DNA from: Sulfitobacter sp. HNIBRBA3233
GTDB taxonomy: Bacteria > Pseudomonadota > Alphaproteobacteria > Rhodobacterales > Rhodobacteraceae
Assembly (NCBI RefSeq): GCF_040149665.1
Contig: NZ_JBEFLP010000001.1
Location: 2,170,001-2,234,000, forward strand
DNA length: 64,000 nucleotides
Reading direction: 5' to 3'
In this document: positions 34,245-42,684 of the stretch, one piece after another
How the letters are laid out: each line of letters opens with the position of its first letter
How positions within the stretch are numbered: the stretch's first letter is position 1
Position numbers and translations under genes: made by a program
Notes under the pieces: generated by a model
Database searches by the model: none
Seen by the model: only the letters and a program-made list of their open reading frames with translations
Told to the model about the DNA's origin: nothing

Positions 34245-35114
34245 TCAGGCGCGCACCAGCTTCTCGTAGCTTTCGGCAATGTCGCGCGTCAGCGCGCCAA
34301 CCTCGAAGGTATAGTCGCCGATCTGCCCCACCGGCGTCACCTCGGCGGCGGTGCCTGTCAGCCAGCACTGCTCAAAACCTTCGAGCTCTTCTGGCATGAT
34401 GTGGCGTTCGTGCACCGTAACGCCACGCTCCTTGAGCATCCCGATCACCGTCTGCCGCGTGATCCCGTTCAGGAAACAGTCAGGGTCCGGCGTATGCACC
34501 TCTCCGTCCTTTACGAAGAACACGTTCGCCCCGGTCGCCTCAGCCACGTAGCCGCGGTAATCCATCATCAACGCGTCCGAACATCCCTTGGCCTCTGCCG
34601 CGTGTTTGGACATCGTGCAAATCATGTAAAGACCCGCCGCCTTTGCGTGGCTCGGGATCGTTTCGGGGCTGGGGCGCTTCCACTTCGAGATGTCGAGCTT
34701 GGCCCCCTTCATCTTGGCGTCGCCGTAATAGGCCCCCCATTCCCACGCGGCGATCGCCATGCGCACGGGGTTGCGCGCCGAGGCCACGCCCATGTCTTCG
34801 CCCGCGCCACGCCACGCGATCGCGCGGACATAGGCGTCCGACAGGCCGGAGGCCTTCAGCACCTCGGCCTTCGCAGCCTCGATTTCATCAACCGTGTAGG
34901 GGACTTCGAAGTCGATCATCTGTGCGGACCTGCGCAGGCGCTCGGAATGTTCGCGGCTTTTGAAGATCTTGCCGTTGTAGGCGCGTTCGCCTTCGAACAC
35001 CGACGAGGCATAGTGCATGGCGTGGGTCAGGATATGCACCTTCGCATCGCGCCAGGGCACCATTTGCCCGTCTACCCAGATATGTCCGTCCCGGTCATCA
35101 TACGCTCCGGCCAT
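34245..35114 (-). CDS. ilvE: Branched-chain amino acid aminotransferase
   Basis: PLP enzyme (fold type IV) for the last step of leucine, isoleucine and valine synthesis. Length 289 residues from ATG 35114, behind GAAGGG. Seen: IWVDGQMVPWRDAKVHILTHAMHYASSVFEGERAY at the N-terminal domain, YMICTMSKHAAEAKGCSDALMMD and EATGANVFFV in the PLP domain, and LTGTAAEVTPV near the end. It is divergent from the MarR-type gene. An in-frame ATG at 35174 would add 20 residues with no ribosome site. Confidence 0.94.
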   Translation of the reverse strand: MAGAYDDRDGHIWVDGQMVPWRDAKVHILTHAMHYASSVFEGERAYNGKIFKSREHSERLRRSAQMIDFEVPYTVDEIEAAKAEVLKASGLSDAYVRAIAWRGAGEDMGVASARNPVRMAIAAWEWGAYYGDAKMKGAKLDISKWKRPSPETIPSHAKAAGLYMICTMSKHAAEAKGCSDALMMDYRGYVAEATGANVFFVKDGEVHTPDPDCFLNGITRQTVIGMLKERGVTVHERHIMPEELEGFEQCWLTGTAAEVTPVGQIGDYTFEVGALTRDIAESYEKLVRA

Positions 35115-35294
35115 GCCGCTTTCCCTTCGAGGTTTGGACGCCAATGCGCGTCGAAATTTCCATTTATTGCGCATTATACGCCCAGCAGGGATATTAAGTT
35201 ACGCAAAACCTCAGGCTGGGTAGCCTTTCGGGGTTGGAGTGTCAATAACACTGACATAAACTGCCGTGAATTCGCGAACCCCCGAGGAGGCTTC

Positions 35295-35804
35295 ATGGAC
35301 AGGCGCGCACCGGCACCCCAAGGCGGCGAAGCACTGCTGTTTTTGACAGACGAACAGCTGAGGCAGGGAATCGAGGCGATGTTCTTTGCCTATCGCGGCT
35401 TCACGGCCGATCCCGACAGGATTCTTGCCGATCTCGCCTACGGGCGTGCGCATCATCGGGCGATTCATTTCATCAACCGTGCGCCGGGAACGACGGTCAA
35501 CAACCTGCTCAACCTGCTCGGGGTCACGAAGCAATCGCTGAACCGTGTCTTGCGCACCCTGATCGGCGATGGTCTGGTAGAAAGCAGGGTCGGGCGGCTT
35601 GATAAACGCGAACGGCATCTGCACCTGACCGAAACCGGGCGCGCGCTGGAACAACAGCTGTCCGATGCACAGCGGGCGCGAATGCGCGCCGCCTACCGCG
35701 AAGCGGGGCCGGAGGCCGTAGCCGGATTCCGCAAGGTACTGGAGGCGATGATGGACAGCGAAATGCAGGGGGCCTACACGCGGCTTCGGGACAGCAGCGC
35801 ATGA
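35295..35804 (+). CDS. petP: MarR-family regulator, PetP-like
   Basis: A 169-residue winged-helix regulator. The recognition region is TVNNLLNLLGVTKQSLNRVLRTLIGDGLVE, followed by the wing GRLDKRERHLHLTETG. Its four-base overlap with an OmpR-type response regulator (ATGA, 35801-35804) matches petP-petR of Rhodobacter capsulatus, where both lie upstream of petABC. Here they are 11 kb away from petABC and next to ilvE. ATG 35295 has GAGGAGG seven bases upstream. The symbol rests on this pairing rather than on functional evidence. Confidence 0.82.
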   Translation: MDRRAPAPQGGEALLFLTDEQLRQGIEAMFFAYRGFTADPDRILADLAYGRAHHRAIHFINRAPGTTVNNLLNLLGVTKQSLNRVLRTLIGDGLVESRVGRLDKRERHLHLTETGRALEQQLSDAQRARMRAAYREAGPEAVAGFRKVLEAMMDSEMQGAYTRLRDSSA

Positions 35805-36502
35805 CTGTGGCTGACGCGCATCTTCTTGTTGTAGACGACGACGAGCGGATCCGCGCTCTGCTCAAGAAGTTTCTCATGCGCAACGGGTTTCTGGTAACGG
35901 CGGCCCGCGACGCCGCCCACGCACGGCGTATTTTGTCCGGTCTCGACTTCGACATGATCGTCCTGGACGTGATGATGCCGGGCGAGGATGGGGTCACGCT
36001 GACGCAATCCCTGCGGGAAACCCTTGTGACGCCAATCCTTCTGCTGACCGCGAAGGGAGAAACGGATGATCGCATCGCGGGGCTTGAGGCTGGCGCGGAC
36101 GACTACCTGTCAAAGCCGTTCGAGCCGAAGGAACTGCTGCTGCGCATCAACGCGATCCTGCGGCGGATGCCCGACGCCCAACCCGCCGACACGGCGCCGA
36201 AGGTTCTGACGCTGGGGCCGATCCGCTACGACATGGAGCGCGGCGAGATGTGGCTGAACGAGGATCTGGTACGGCTGACCGCGACCGAAATCCAGCTGAT
36301 GAAAATCTTTGCCGCGCAACCCAACGAACCGCTGAGCCGCGCCACGCTGGTCGAGGAACTGGGCCGCGATCGCGGGCAGGCACAGGAACGCGCGGTCGAT
36401 GTTCAGATCACGCGCCTGCGACGCAAGATCGAGGACGACCCCAAGCAGCCGAAATACCTGCAAACGGTGCGCGGCGCAGGCTATATGTTGGCGCCGGACT
36501 GA
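35801..36502 (+). CDS. petR: OmpR-family response regulator, PetR-like
   Basis: A 233-residue response regulator. The receiver domain (about 5-120) shows the acidic pocket VVDDDE, phospho-acceptor Asp in IVLDVMMPGEDG (near residue 56), Thr in LLLTAK and Lys in YLSKPFEP. The winged-helix output domain (about 138-230) has RLTATEIQLMKIFA and VDVQITRLRRKIEDD. No histidine kinase gene is adjacent. PetR of R. capsulatus is an essential orphan regulator in the same gene pair. Confidence 0.88.
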   Translation: MTVADAHLLVVDDDERIRALLKKFLMRNGFLVTAARDAAHARRILSGLDFDMIVLDVMMPGEDGVTLTQSLRETLVTPILLLTAKGETDDRIAGLEAGADDYLSKPFEPKELLLRINAILRRMPDAQPADTAPKVLTLGPIRYDMERGEMWLNEDLVRLTATEIQLMKIFAAQPNEPLSRATLVEELGRDRGQAQERAVDVQITRLRRKIEDDPKQPKYLQTVRGAGYMLAPD

Positions 36503-36631
36503 CCCGCCGCGCGGCCCCCCTAGGGCCTGCCAGACCTCGCAATTTTCCGCGCCGAATGCCCGGCCCTCCGCTGGCCTTGTGCGCCGGTTATGACTATGGT
36601 CGCGCCAAAGTTTCAGGAAAGGTTCACGCCC

Positions 36632-36874
36632 GTGAGTGACACACCCGTCGAAGAGATGAGCTTCGAAGCCGCGATGGCGGAGCTTGAAAAAGTATTGGGC
36701 CAGCTTGAGCGCGGCGACGTCGCCCTCGAGGAAAGCATCACGCTTTACGAGCGCGGCGCCGCGCTGAAGGCGCGCTGCGAGGCGAAGCTGAAAGAGGCCG
36801 AAGAAAAGGTCGCGGCGATCACGCTGGACGCGGACGGAAATCCGCAGGGACTGAAGCCGGTCGAAGGTCTCTGA
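36632..36874 (+). CDS. xseB: Exodeoxyribonuclease VII small subunit
   Basis: Small helical subunit of exonuclease VII, which degrades single-stranded DNA. Length 80 residues from GTG 36632, with AGGAAAGG about 10 bases upstream. The longer ATG 36590 frame adds 14 residues lacking homology. The diagnostic stretch is SFEAAMAELEKVLGQLERGDVALEESITLYERG. It lies directly before ispA and dxs, the conserved xseB-ispA-dxs order. Confidence 0.93.
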   Translation: MSDTPVEEMSFEAAMAELEKVLGQLERGDVALEESITLYERGAALKARCEAKLKEAEEKVAAITLDADGNPQGLKPVEGL

Positions 36875-36876
36875 AA

Positions 36877-37743
36877 ATGCGGGCATTCCGGACCGCACTC
36901 GCAGAGGCGGGCGAACTGGCCGTGACCGAAATTCGCGCGGCCCTGTCGGGCATGGAAGGACCGGTCGCCGAGGCGATGCTTTTCGCTACGGTTGGTGGCA
37001 AGGGCCTGCGCGCCTTTCTGGTCATCGAAAGCGCCCGCTTGCACGGCGTGGAGCCGCAGCGGGCGGCCAAGGCGGCCGGCGCGATCGAAGCCCTGCATGC
37101 CTATTCGCTGGTGCATGATGATCTGCCATGCATGGACGACGACGACCTGCGCCGGGGCCAGCCCACCGTGCACCGCAAGTGGGACGAGGCAACCGCCGTT
37201 CTGGCTGGCGATGCGCTCCAGACACTGGCGTTCCAACTGTGCGCGACGGCCAATGTTACAGATGCCGCGCGCGTCGATCTGATGGCGTCGCTTGCCACCG
37301 CATCGGGAATTCGCGGCATGGTAGGCGGACAGGCCCGCGACATCGCGGCGGAAACCGCAACAACCCCGCTGACACTGGACGAGATTACAGCGCTTCAGGC
37401 GGGCAAGACCGGCGCGTTGATCGAATGGGCCGCGACCGCCGGCCCGCGCATGGCACAGGAAGACACAACAGCGCTCGCGCGGTTCGCCCGCGATCTCGGC
37501 CTCGCGTTCCAGATCGCGGACGACATCCTCGATGTCGAAGGGGACGCCGCGACCGTCGGCAAGGCCACGGGCAAGGACGCCGGCGCGGGCAAGGCCACCT
37601 TCGTATCGCTGCTGGGGCTCGATGCCGCGCGCGCAAGGGCCGCAGAACTTGTGGACAGCGCCTGTGACGCGCTATCTGCCTACGGAGATGACGCAGACAT
37701 CTTGCGCGACGCGGCACGCTTTGTCGTGACCCGCAAGAGTTAG
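36877..37743 (+). CDS. ispA: Polyprenyl (farnesyl) diphosphate synthase
   Basis: Condenses IPP with DMAPP and GPP to farnesyl diphosphate for quinones, undecaprenol and carotenoids. Length 288 residues. The first Asp-rich motif is LVHDDLPCMDDDDLRRGQPT, the second FQIADDILDVEGD. GKGLRAFLVIESA is the IPP-binding region. It starts two bases after the xseB stop and is followed ten bases later by dxs, so precursor and chain synthesis are encoded together. Confidence 0.94.
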   Translation: MRAFRTALAEAGELAVTEIRAALSGMEGPVAEAMLFATVGGKGLRAFLVIESARLHGVEPQRAAKAAGAIEALHAYSLVHDDLPCMDDDDLRRGQPTVHRKWDEATAVLAGDALQTLAFQLCATANVTDAARVDLMASLATASGIRGMVGGQARDIAAETATTPLTLDEITALQAGKTGALIEWAATAGPRMAQEDTTALARFARDLGLAFQIADDILDVEGDAATVGKATGKDAGAGKATFVSLLGLDAARARAAELVDSACDALSAYGDDADILRDAARFVVTRKS

Positions 37744-37752
37744 GATATCAAG

Positions 37753-39681
37753 ATGACCGACCGCCCGCAGACGCCCCTTCTGGACAGCATCAAACGTCCC
37801 GCTGACCTGAAGCGATTGAACGACCGCGACCTGACACGCCTCGCGGACGAGCTGCGCGCGGAAACCGTGTCTGCGGTATCGGTCACCGGCGGCCACCTCG
37901 GGGCCGGTCTGGGTGTGGTGGAGCTGACCGTGGCGCTGCACGCTGTTTTCGATACCCCCCGCGACAAGATCATCTGGGACGTGAGCCACCAGTGCTATCC
38001 CCACAAGATCCTGACCGAACGGCGCGACCGGATCCGCACCCTGCGGACAAAGGACGGGCTGAGCGGTTTCACCAAGCGCAGCGAATCCCCCTATGATCCC
38101 TTCGGCGCGGCTCACAGTTCGACTTCGATCTCGGCGGCGCTCGGTTTTGCCGTGGCCCGTGATCTGGGCGGTGTCGTGCCCGAAGGGCTGGGCGACGCCA
38201 TTGCCGTGATCGGCGACGGCGCAATGTCGGCCGGTATGGCCTATGAGGCCATGAACAACGCAGGCCACTTGAAAAAGCGCCTGATCGTGATCCTGAACGA
38301 CAACGAGATGAGCATCGCACCCCCCGTCGGGGCGATGTCGTCCTACCTCAGCCGTCTTTATGCGGAAGAGCCGTTTCAGGAGCTCAAGCTTGCCGCGAAG
38401 GGGGCTGTCAGCCTTCTGCCCGAGCCGTTCCGCGAAGGCGCAAAACGCGCCAAGGACATGCTCAAGGGGATGGCTGTCGGCGGCACGCTGTTCGAACAGC
38501 TCGGGTTTTCCTATCTCGGCCCGATTGACGGCCATGACATGGACCAGCTGCTTCCGGTGCTGCGCACGGTAAAGGCACGGGCGACCGGCCCGATCCTCAT
38601 CCATGTGCTCACGAAAAAGGGCAAGGGCTATGCCCCCGCCGAAAGCGCGGCAGACCGGGGCCACGCGACCGCGAAATTCGACGTGATCACCGGCAAGCAG
38701 ACGAAGGCGCCCAGCAACGCGCCCAGCTATACTCGTGTCTTCGCCGATAGCCTGCTTCAGGAAGCTGCCGAAGATGACAAGATCTGCGCGGTTACCGCCG
38801 CGATGCCGGATGGCACCGGCCTGAACCTCTTTGCCGAACGCTACCCCTCGCGCTGTTTTGATGTGGGAATCGCGGAACAGCACGGCGTGACCTTCTCGGC
38901 AGCGCTGGCAGCCGGTGGCATGAAACCGTTCTGCGCGATGTATTCGACCTTTCTTCAGCGCGGCTACGATCAGGTTGTGCATGATGTCGCGATCCAGCGG
39001 CTTCCGGTGCGCTTTGCCATCGACCGCGCGGGGCTGGTCGGCGCGGATGGTGCGACCCATGCCGGATCCTTCGACGTGGCCTATCTGGCGAATTTGCCGG
39101 GCTTTGTTGTCATGGCCGCCGCCGACGAGGCGGATCTGAAGCATATGGTGGCCACCGCGGCCGCCTACGACGACGGCCCGATCGCCTTCCGCTTTCCGCG
39201 CGGCGAAGGCAACGGCGTCGAGATGCCCGAACGCGGCAGTCCGCTGGAGATCGGCAAGGGCCGTATCATGGCGCAGGGCAACCGCGTGGCGATCCTGTCA
39301 TTCGGAACCCGGCTGGCCGAGGTTCAGCGCGCTGCCGAGGCGCTGTCGGCGCGTGGCATCACCCCCACGATCGCCGATGCCCGCTTTGCCAAACCGCTCG
39401 ACCGCGAGTTGATCCTGTCGCTGGCGCGGGAACACGAGGCGCTCATCACTGTCGAGGAAGGTGCGATTGGCGGCTTCGGCAGCCATGTCGCCCAGCTTCT
39501 GGCCGAGGAAGGCGTGTTCGACACCGGCCTCAAATACCGCTCCATGGTGCTGCCGGATATCTTCATCGATCAGGCATCGCCGGCCGATATGTACGCAGTT
39601 GCGGGCATGAACGCCGAAGACATCGAGGCAAAGGTGCTGGCAACGCTTGGCCTAGGCCAAATCGGATCTCAGCGGGCCTGA
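37753..39681 (+). CDS. dxs: 1-deoxy-D-xylulose-5-phosphate synthase
   Basis: First and usually rate-controlling enzyme of the MEP isoprenoid pathway: pyruvate plus glyceraldehyde 3-phosphate to DXP, using thiamine diphosphate. Length 642 residues. The TPP-binding motif is [18 protein letters not shown], with [18 protein letters not shown] and [11 protein letters not shown] earlier. The central transketolase domain has [17 protein letters not shown], and the C-terminal domain starts near 500. Its last 13 bases overlap the 3' end of the convergent channel gene. Confidence 0.96.
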   Translation: MTDRPQTPLLDSIKRPADLKRLNDRDLTRLADELRAETVSAVSVTGGHLGAGLGVVELTVALHAVFDTPRDKIIWDVSHQCYPHKILTERRDRIRTLRTKDGLSGFTKRSESPYDPFGAAHSSTSISAALGFAVARDLGGVVPEGLGDAIAVIGDGAMSAGMAYEAMNNAGHLKKRLIVILNDNEMSIAPPVGAMSSYLSRLYAEEPFQELKLAAKGAVSLLPEPFREGAKRAKDMLKGMAVGGTLFEQLGFSYLGPIDGHDMDQLLPVLRTVKARATGPILIHVLTKKGKGYAPAESAADRGHATAKFDVITGKQTKAPSNAPSYTRVFADSLLQEAAEDDKICAVTAAMPDGTGLNLFAERYPSRCFDVGIAEQHGVTFSAALAAGGMKPFCAMYSTFLQRGYDQVVHDVAIQRLPVRFAIDRAGLVGADGATHAGSFDVAYLANLPGFVVMAAADEADLKHMVATAAAYDDGPIAFRFPRGEGNGVEMPERGSPLEIGKGRIMAQGNRVAILSFGTRLAEVQRAAEALSARGITPTIADARFAKPLDRELILSLAREHEALITVEEGAIGGFGSHVAQLLAEEGVFDTGLKYRSMVLPDIFIDQASPADMYAVAGMNAEDIEAKVLATLGLGQIGSQRA

Positions 39682-40499
39682 TCCGATCTCTCTTCGAGTA
39701 GCCTGTCCAGCTTGACCTCGAGCATGGCCAGTTTGTCATGCACTTCGGCGCGGTAGGCATCCGTGGAGGCCACGGATTCCTCCTGATGCGCGTCCTGCAT
39801 CGAGTTCACGATCAAGCCGACCAGCAGGTTCACCACCGCAAAGGTCGTGACCATGATGAAGGGCACAAAGAACATCCACGCCAGCGGATAGACCTCCATC
39901 ACCGGGCGGACGATCCCCATCGACCACGACTCCAACGTCATGATCTGGAACAGCGAATACCCCGAGCGGCCGAGTGTACCGAACCAGTCATTGAACTGGG
40001 CCGCTTGTTCGGGCGTACAGGCCGCACAGCCCATCCCGAAAAGCTTGGTCGCCATGACCGCCGCGATATAGAAGATCAGCGCCATCAGCACGAATACGGA
40101 CGCCATGCCCGGCAGCGCCGTGACGAAGCCTTCGACCACCCGGCGCAGGCGCGGGGCCACCGACACCACACGCAGGACACGCAGGATCCGCAACGCCCGC
40201 AACGCCGAGAAACCCTGCGCGTCGGGCACAAAGGACACGGCGACAATCACGAAGTCGAAGATGTTCCACCCGTCGCGGAAAAACCGGCCACGATAAGCGA
40301 TAAGCTTGGCCGCGATTTCCGCGACGAAGATCGCCAGGCAAATGCGATCCAGCGTCTTGATCAGGGATCCGGCAGCGTCCATCACGGTGCGCGATGTCTC
40401 GAGCCCAAGGATGACGGCGTTGAACAGGATCACGCCCAGGATGGCGTTCCTGACGCGATCGGATTCGAGGTAATCGGAAAGGGTACGCGCGGCGGCCAT
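39669..40499 (-). CDS. NaChBac-type voltage-gated sodium channel
   Basis: A 276-residue single-domain channel with six helices. The voltage sensor S4 carries Arg at every third position (R101, R104, R107, R110 in [13 protein letters not shown]). The pore has the sodium-selective filter T188-L-E190-S-W-S ([11 protein letters not shown]), matching NaChBac TLESW rather than a potassium filter. The C-terminal tail (about 235-275) is a predicted coiled coil, as needed for tetramers. ATG 40499 has AAAGGA upstream. Related channels are known from marine roseobacters. It probably supports sodium entry linked to motility or pH, which is inference. Confidence 0.9.
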   Translation of the reverse strand: MAAARTLSDYLESDRVRNAILGVILFNAVILGLETSRTVMDAAGSLIKTLDRICLAIFVAEIAAKLIAYRGRFFRDGWNIFDFVIVAVSFVPDAQGFSALRALRILRVLRVVSVAPRLRRVVEGFVTALPGMASVFVLMALIFYIAAVMATKLFGMGCAACTPEQAAQFNDWFGTLGRSGYSLFQIMTLESWSMGIVRPVMEVYPLAWMFFVPFIMVTTFAVVNLLVGLIVNSMQDAHQEESVASTDAYRAEVHDKLAMLEVKLDRLLEERSDQAR

Positions 40500-40616
40500 C
40501 GTGAAATCCTTTGTTTCGGTGGGGCCTATATGGCTGCTCGGCCTCGGCACAACAACCACCTGTCGCGGTCCTTTGCAGTCACCGCCAGCATCCGCTGCGC
40601 CGTGCAATCCGCGCGG

Positions 40617-41483
40617 TCATTCCCCGGACGGATCTGCCTGATTCTTCATCGCGTTCAGGCCGCTGCGATAGTCGGCATAGATCGGCGACCAGCCAAGTTC
40701 GGCCTTGATCCGGTCGTTTCGCACCCTCTTGCTTTCTGCGTAGAAGCTGCGTGCCATCGGGGTCATCTCGGCCTCTTCGAACGGGATGCCGGGCGGGACA
40801 GGCAGGCCCAGCAGTTCCGCCGCATAGGCGATGACATCCTGTGGCGGTGCCGGATCATCGTCACACAAATTATAGACTGCGCCGGGATTCGGGGACGCGA
40901 TCGACAGCTCCAGCGCTTGCGCGATGTCATCCACATGAATGCGGCTGAAAACCTGACCATCCTTGATGATGCGCCGTGCCGTCCCGCGGCGCACCTTGGC
41001 GAACGGACCGCGTTCGGGTCCGTAGATACCGGCAAGCCGGAAGATATGAAGTGGCAGCTGCGCAATCGCCTGCCATGCGGCTTCGGCCTCGACACGCGCA
41101 CGACCGCGCTTGGTCGCAGGCGTCAGGGGCGCGTCTTCGTCCACCCAGTCACCTGCATGGTCGCCGTACACCCCCGTGGTCGACAGGTAACCGAGCCAGC
41201 GCATGTCGGGCGCTGCCGCCGCAAAGGCGCCGTCCAGTTCAGCGAGAACGGGATCACCATCCGGGCCCGGCCCGGCAGAGATCAGAATGTTCGGAAACTG
41301 CGCGATGAGAGGGGCCAGATCGGCCCCCGGCCATTGCAGGGTCTCTATCCCGGTGGCTGCCAGCGCCTCGCATTTTTCGGCGCTGCGGCTCGTCCCCACG
41401 ATCCGCCATCCCTGCGGGACCAGCCGCCGCGCCAGAGCCTGCGCCGAATACCCGTGCCCGATCGAGAGGAGCTGTTTGTTCAT
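40617..41483 (-). CDS. NAD(P)-dependent SDR/epimerase-like protein (YeeZ type)
   Basis: A 288-residue extended-SDR-like protein. It begins LLSIGHGYSAQALARRL, an atypical Rossmann glycine motif GHGYSA, and has LSTTGVYGDHAGDWVDE with the Tyr region, RLAGIYGPERG, and RIHVDDIAQAL typical of nucleotide-sugar epimerases. E. coli YeeZ is similar and of unknown function. ATG 41483 is used. The longer frame adds 16 residues. It lies after the terminator of the small acidic protein and may be separate from the polysaccharide genes. Confidence 0.82.
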   Translation of the reverse strand: MNKQLLSIGHGYSAQALARRLVPQGWRIVGTSRSAEKCEALAATGIETLQWPGADLAPLIAQFPNILISAGPGPDGDPVLAELDGAFAAAAPDMRWLGYLSTTGVYGDHAGDWVDEDAPLTPATKRGRARVEAEAAWQAIAQLPLHIFRLAGIYGPERGPFAKVRRGTARRIIKDGQVFSRIHVDDIAQALELSIASPNPGAVYNLCDDDPAPPQDVIAYAAELLGLPVPPGIPFEEAEMTPMARSFYAESKRVRNDRIKAELGWSPIYADYRSGLNAMKNQADPSGE

Positions 41484-41526
41484 TCGGAAACTCAATTCAT
41501 TGCTGCGCGTGCAACGGCCAAGCACA

Positions 41527-41562
41527 AACAAAAACGGCCTCCCCCGATGTCGGGGAAGGCCG
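41527..41562 (-). terminator. Rho-independent terminator after the YjbE-like gene
   Basis: On the minus strand, CGGCC-T-CCCCC-like arms at 41558-41562 and 41535-41539 extend to a GGGG/CCCC inner stem (one mismatch), followed by GTTTTTGTTTG. It starts 23 bp past the stop of the small acidic protein gene. Confidence 0.85.
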
Positions 41563-41584
41563 GAAATTCTGGATGAAGTAAGAC

Positions 41585-41830
41585 TTAGTCTTCTTCAACG
41601 CCCGAGTCGGAGTCGGAGTCGCTGTCGCTGCTGTTTGCGGCTGCTGCCAGCAGAGCGGCTGCTGCAACTGCACCGATCACGGCTGGAACGCCGATGCCGG
41701 AACCGACGGCAGGAACGAATACGCCTTCATCTTCTGGCTCGGCTTCAACAACTGCGTCGTTCAGCGAACCGGCGAAGGAAGCTGTTGCCATCATTGCGAT
41801 GAGGGCGGATACGGAGAGCGTCTTAAACAT
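41585..41830 (-). CDS. Small secreted YjbE/GfcA-like protein with acidic Ser-Asp tail
   Basis: An 81-residue protein. A signal peptide (MFKTLSVSALIAMMATASFA) is followed by an acidic segment, a Gly/Val/Ala-rich hydrophobic stretch (IGVPAVIGAVAAAALLAAA) and a tail NSSDSDSDSDSGVEED. The layout resembles YjbE/GfcA, small proteins encoded with YjbF and YjbH in exopolysaccharide operons. The downstream ATG 41830 has AGGA eight bases upstream, so it is preferred over ATG 41839. It lies 149 bp after the YjbF-like gene and has its own terminator. Role unknown. Confidence 0.65.
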   Translation of the reverse strand: MFKTLSVSALIAMMATASFAGSLNDAVVEAEPEDEGVFVPAVGSGIGVPAVIGAVAAAALLAAAANSSDSDSDSDSGVEED

Positions 41831-41979
41831 TTTGGTCATCCTGTTTTGCGTAATTCAAGGGCATATTAGCCCGTCTTTCGACTTGCCTGACAAATAGCTG
41901 AAACGAAGTTGGTCTTCAACACACTATTCCCGGCCACAATACATTATTAGCAATGTCCCGCCAACTGTGGCGAAATTGC

Positions 41980-42684
41980 TTAGTTTTTGAGCAAAATCAT
42001 CTCGAAATAGCCGGATCTGGCCCCAACCCACTGGCGGGATTTGCGCACCAGACCGGTGCCCGACTGGACCCAGTAATCGTTCGTGATCCGCTCGCCACCC
42101 GCGGCATCGCTGACACAGGTTTCACGCAGATGCGTTGTCTCAAATACTTGATTCACAACGGCAATATTCTCCTGACCGATCAGACGCACCTCACAGCGGA
42201 ACTGGACTTCGGTCGCTGTGACGTCACCATCGGACAAGATATAGCGGCGGATCCCCGCATTTGCGGCCCTGTTCTGAAGCGCACGCACGGTCATCGACGC
42301 GTCCGAAGAGATGATATCCGCCCCGACTCCGCGTGTGGCTACAACGACACCATTTCGCAGAAAAATCTGGGCGTTGTCCGAGGATTTCCAGATTTCGACG
42401 TCTCCGGGATACGAATCGCGCCGCGTTGCAGCACGACGCAGGAAGTCGCTGCCACCCGCCATCTCGGGATTGACCTGAAGCGCCGCGATCTTGGTCTCAG
42501 CCAGCATCTTGGGCGTCACGACCACGGGCGGGGCACGCCCCTCGCTGCGCTGCTGGGCTGCCTGCTGTGCCGCCCCCAGAAGAAGCTGGGGAATATCGGT
42601 GCCTTCGTTGTTTTCGGAACTGCATCCGGACAACACGGCGACCACCGCGGCGAGCGCATAAAAGATTCCGACCTTGCGGATCAT
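41980..42684 (-). CDS. YjbF/GfcB-family outer-membrane lipoprotein
   Basis: A 234-residue lipoprotein. The lipobox LSGC ends at Cys21. The mature part shows the YjbF family pattern (PEMAGGSDFLRRAATRRDSYPGDVEIWKSSD, read in parts), with VWRSADG-like and TRGVGADI motifs typical of GfcB. The protein helps export or anchor group 4-type or Yjb polysaccharide in enterobacteria. The ATG 42684 overlaps the YjbH stop by four bases, so both are translationally coupled. A GfcC/YjbG gene, usually present between them, is not seen. Confidence 0.82.
   Translation of the reverse strand: MIRKVGIFYALAAVVAVLSGCSSENNEGTDIPQLLLGAAQQAAQQRSEGRAPPVVVTPKMLAETKIAALQVNPEMAGGSDFLRRAATRRDSYPGDVEIWKSSDNAQIFLRNGVVVATRGVGADIISSDASMTVRALQNRAANAGIRRYILSDGDVTATEVQFRCEVRLIGQENIAVVNQVFETTHLRETCVSDAAGGERITNDYWVQSGTGLVRKSRQWVGARSGYFEMILLKN

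Noticed and set aside
34401..35294. 298-codon N-terminal extension of the MarR-type gene
   Set aside because: The extension is antisense to ilvE. A good ribosome site GAGGAGG precedes ATG 35295, where MarR-like sequence begins.
37672..39144. 490-codon open frame on the minus strand
   Set aside because: It is antisense to dxs and to the 3' end of ispA. No domain can be recognised.
39738..41576. 612-codon open frame on the plus strand
   Set aside because: It is antisense to the sodium channel and the epimerase-like gene, both well supported by motifs.
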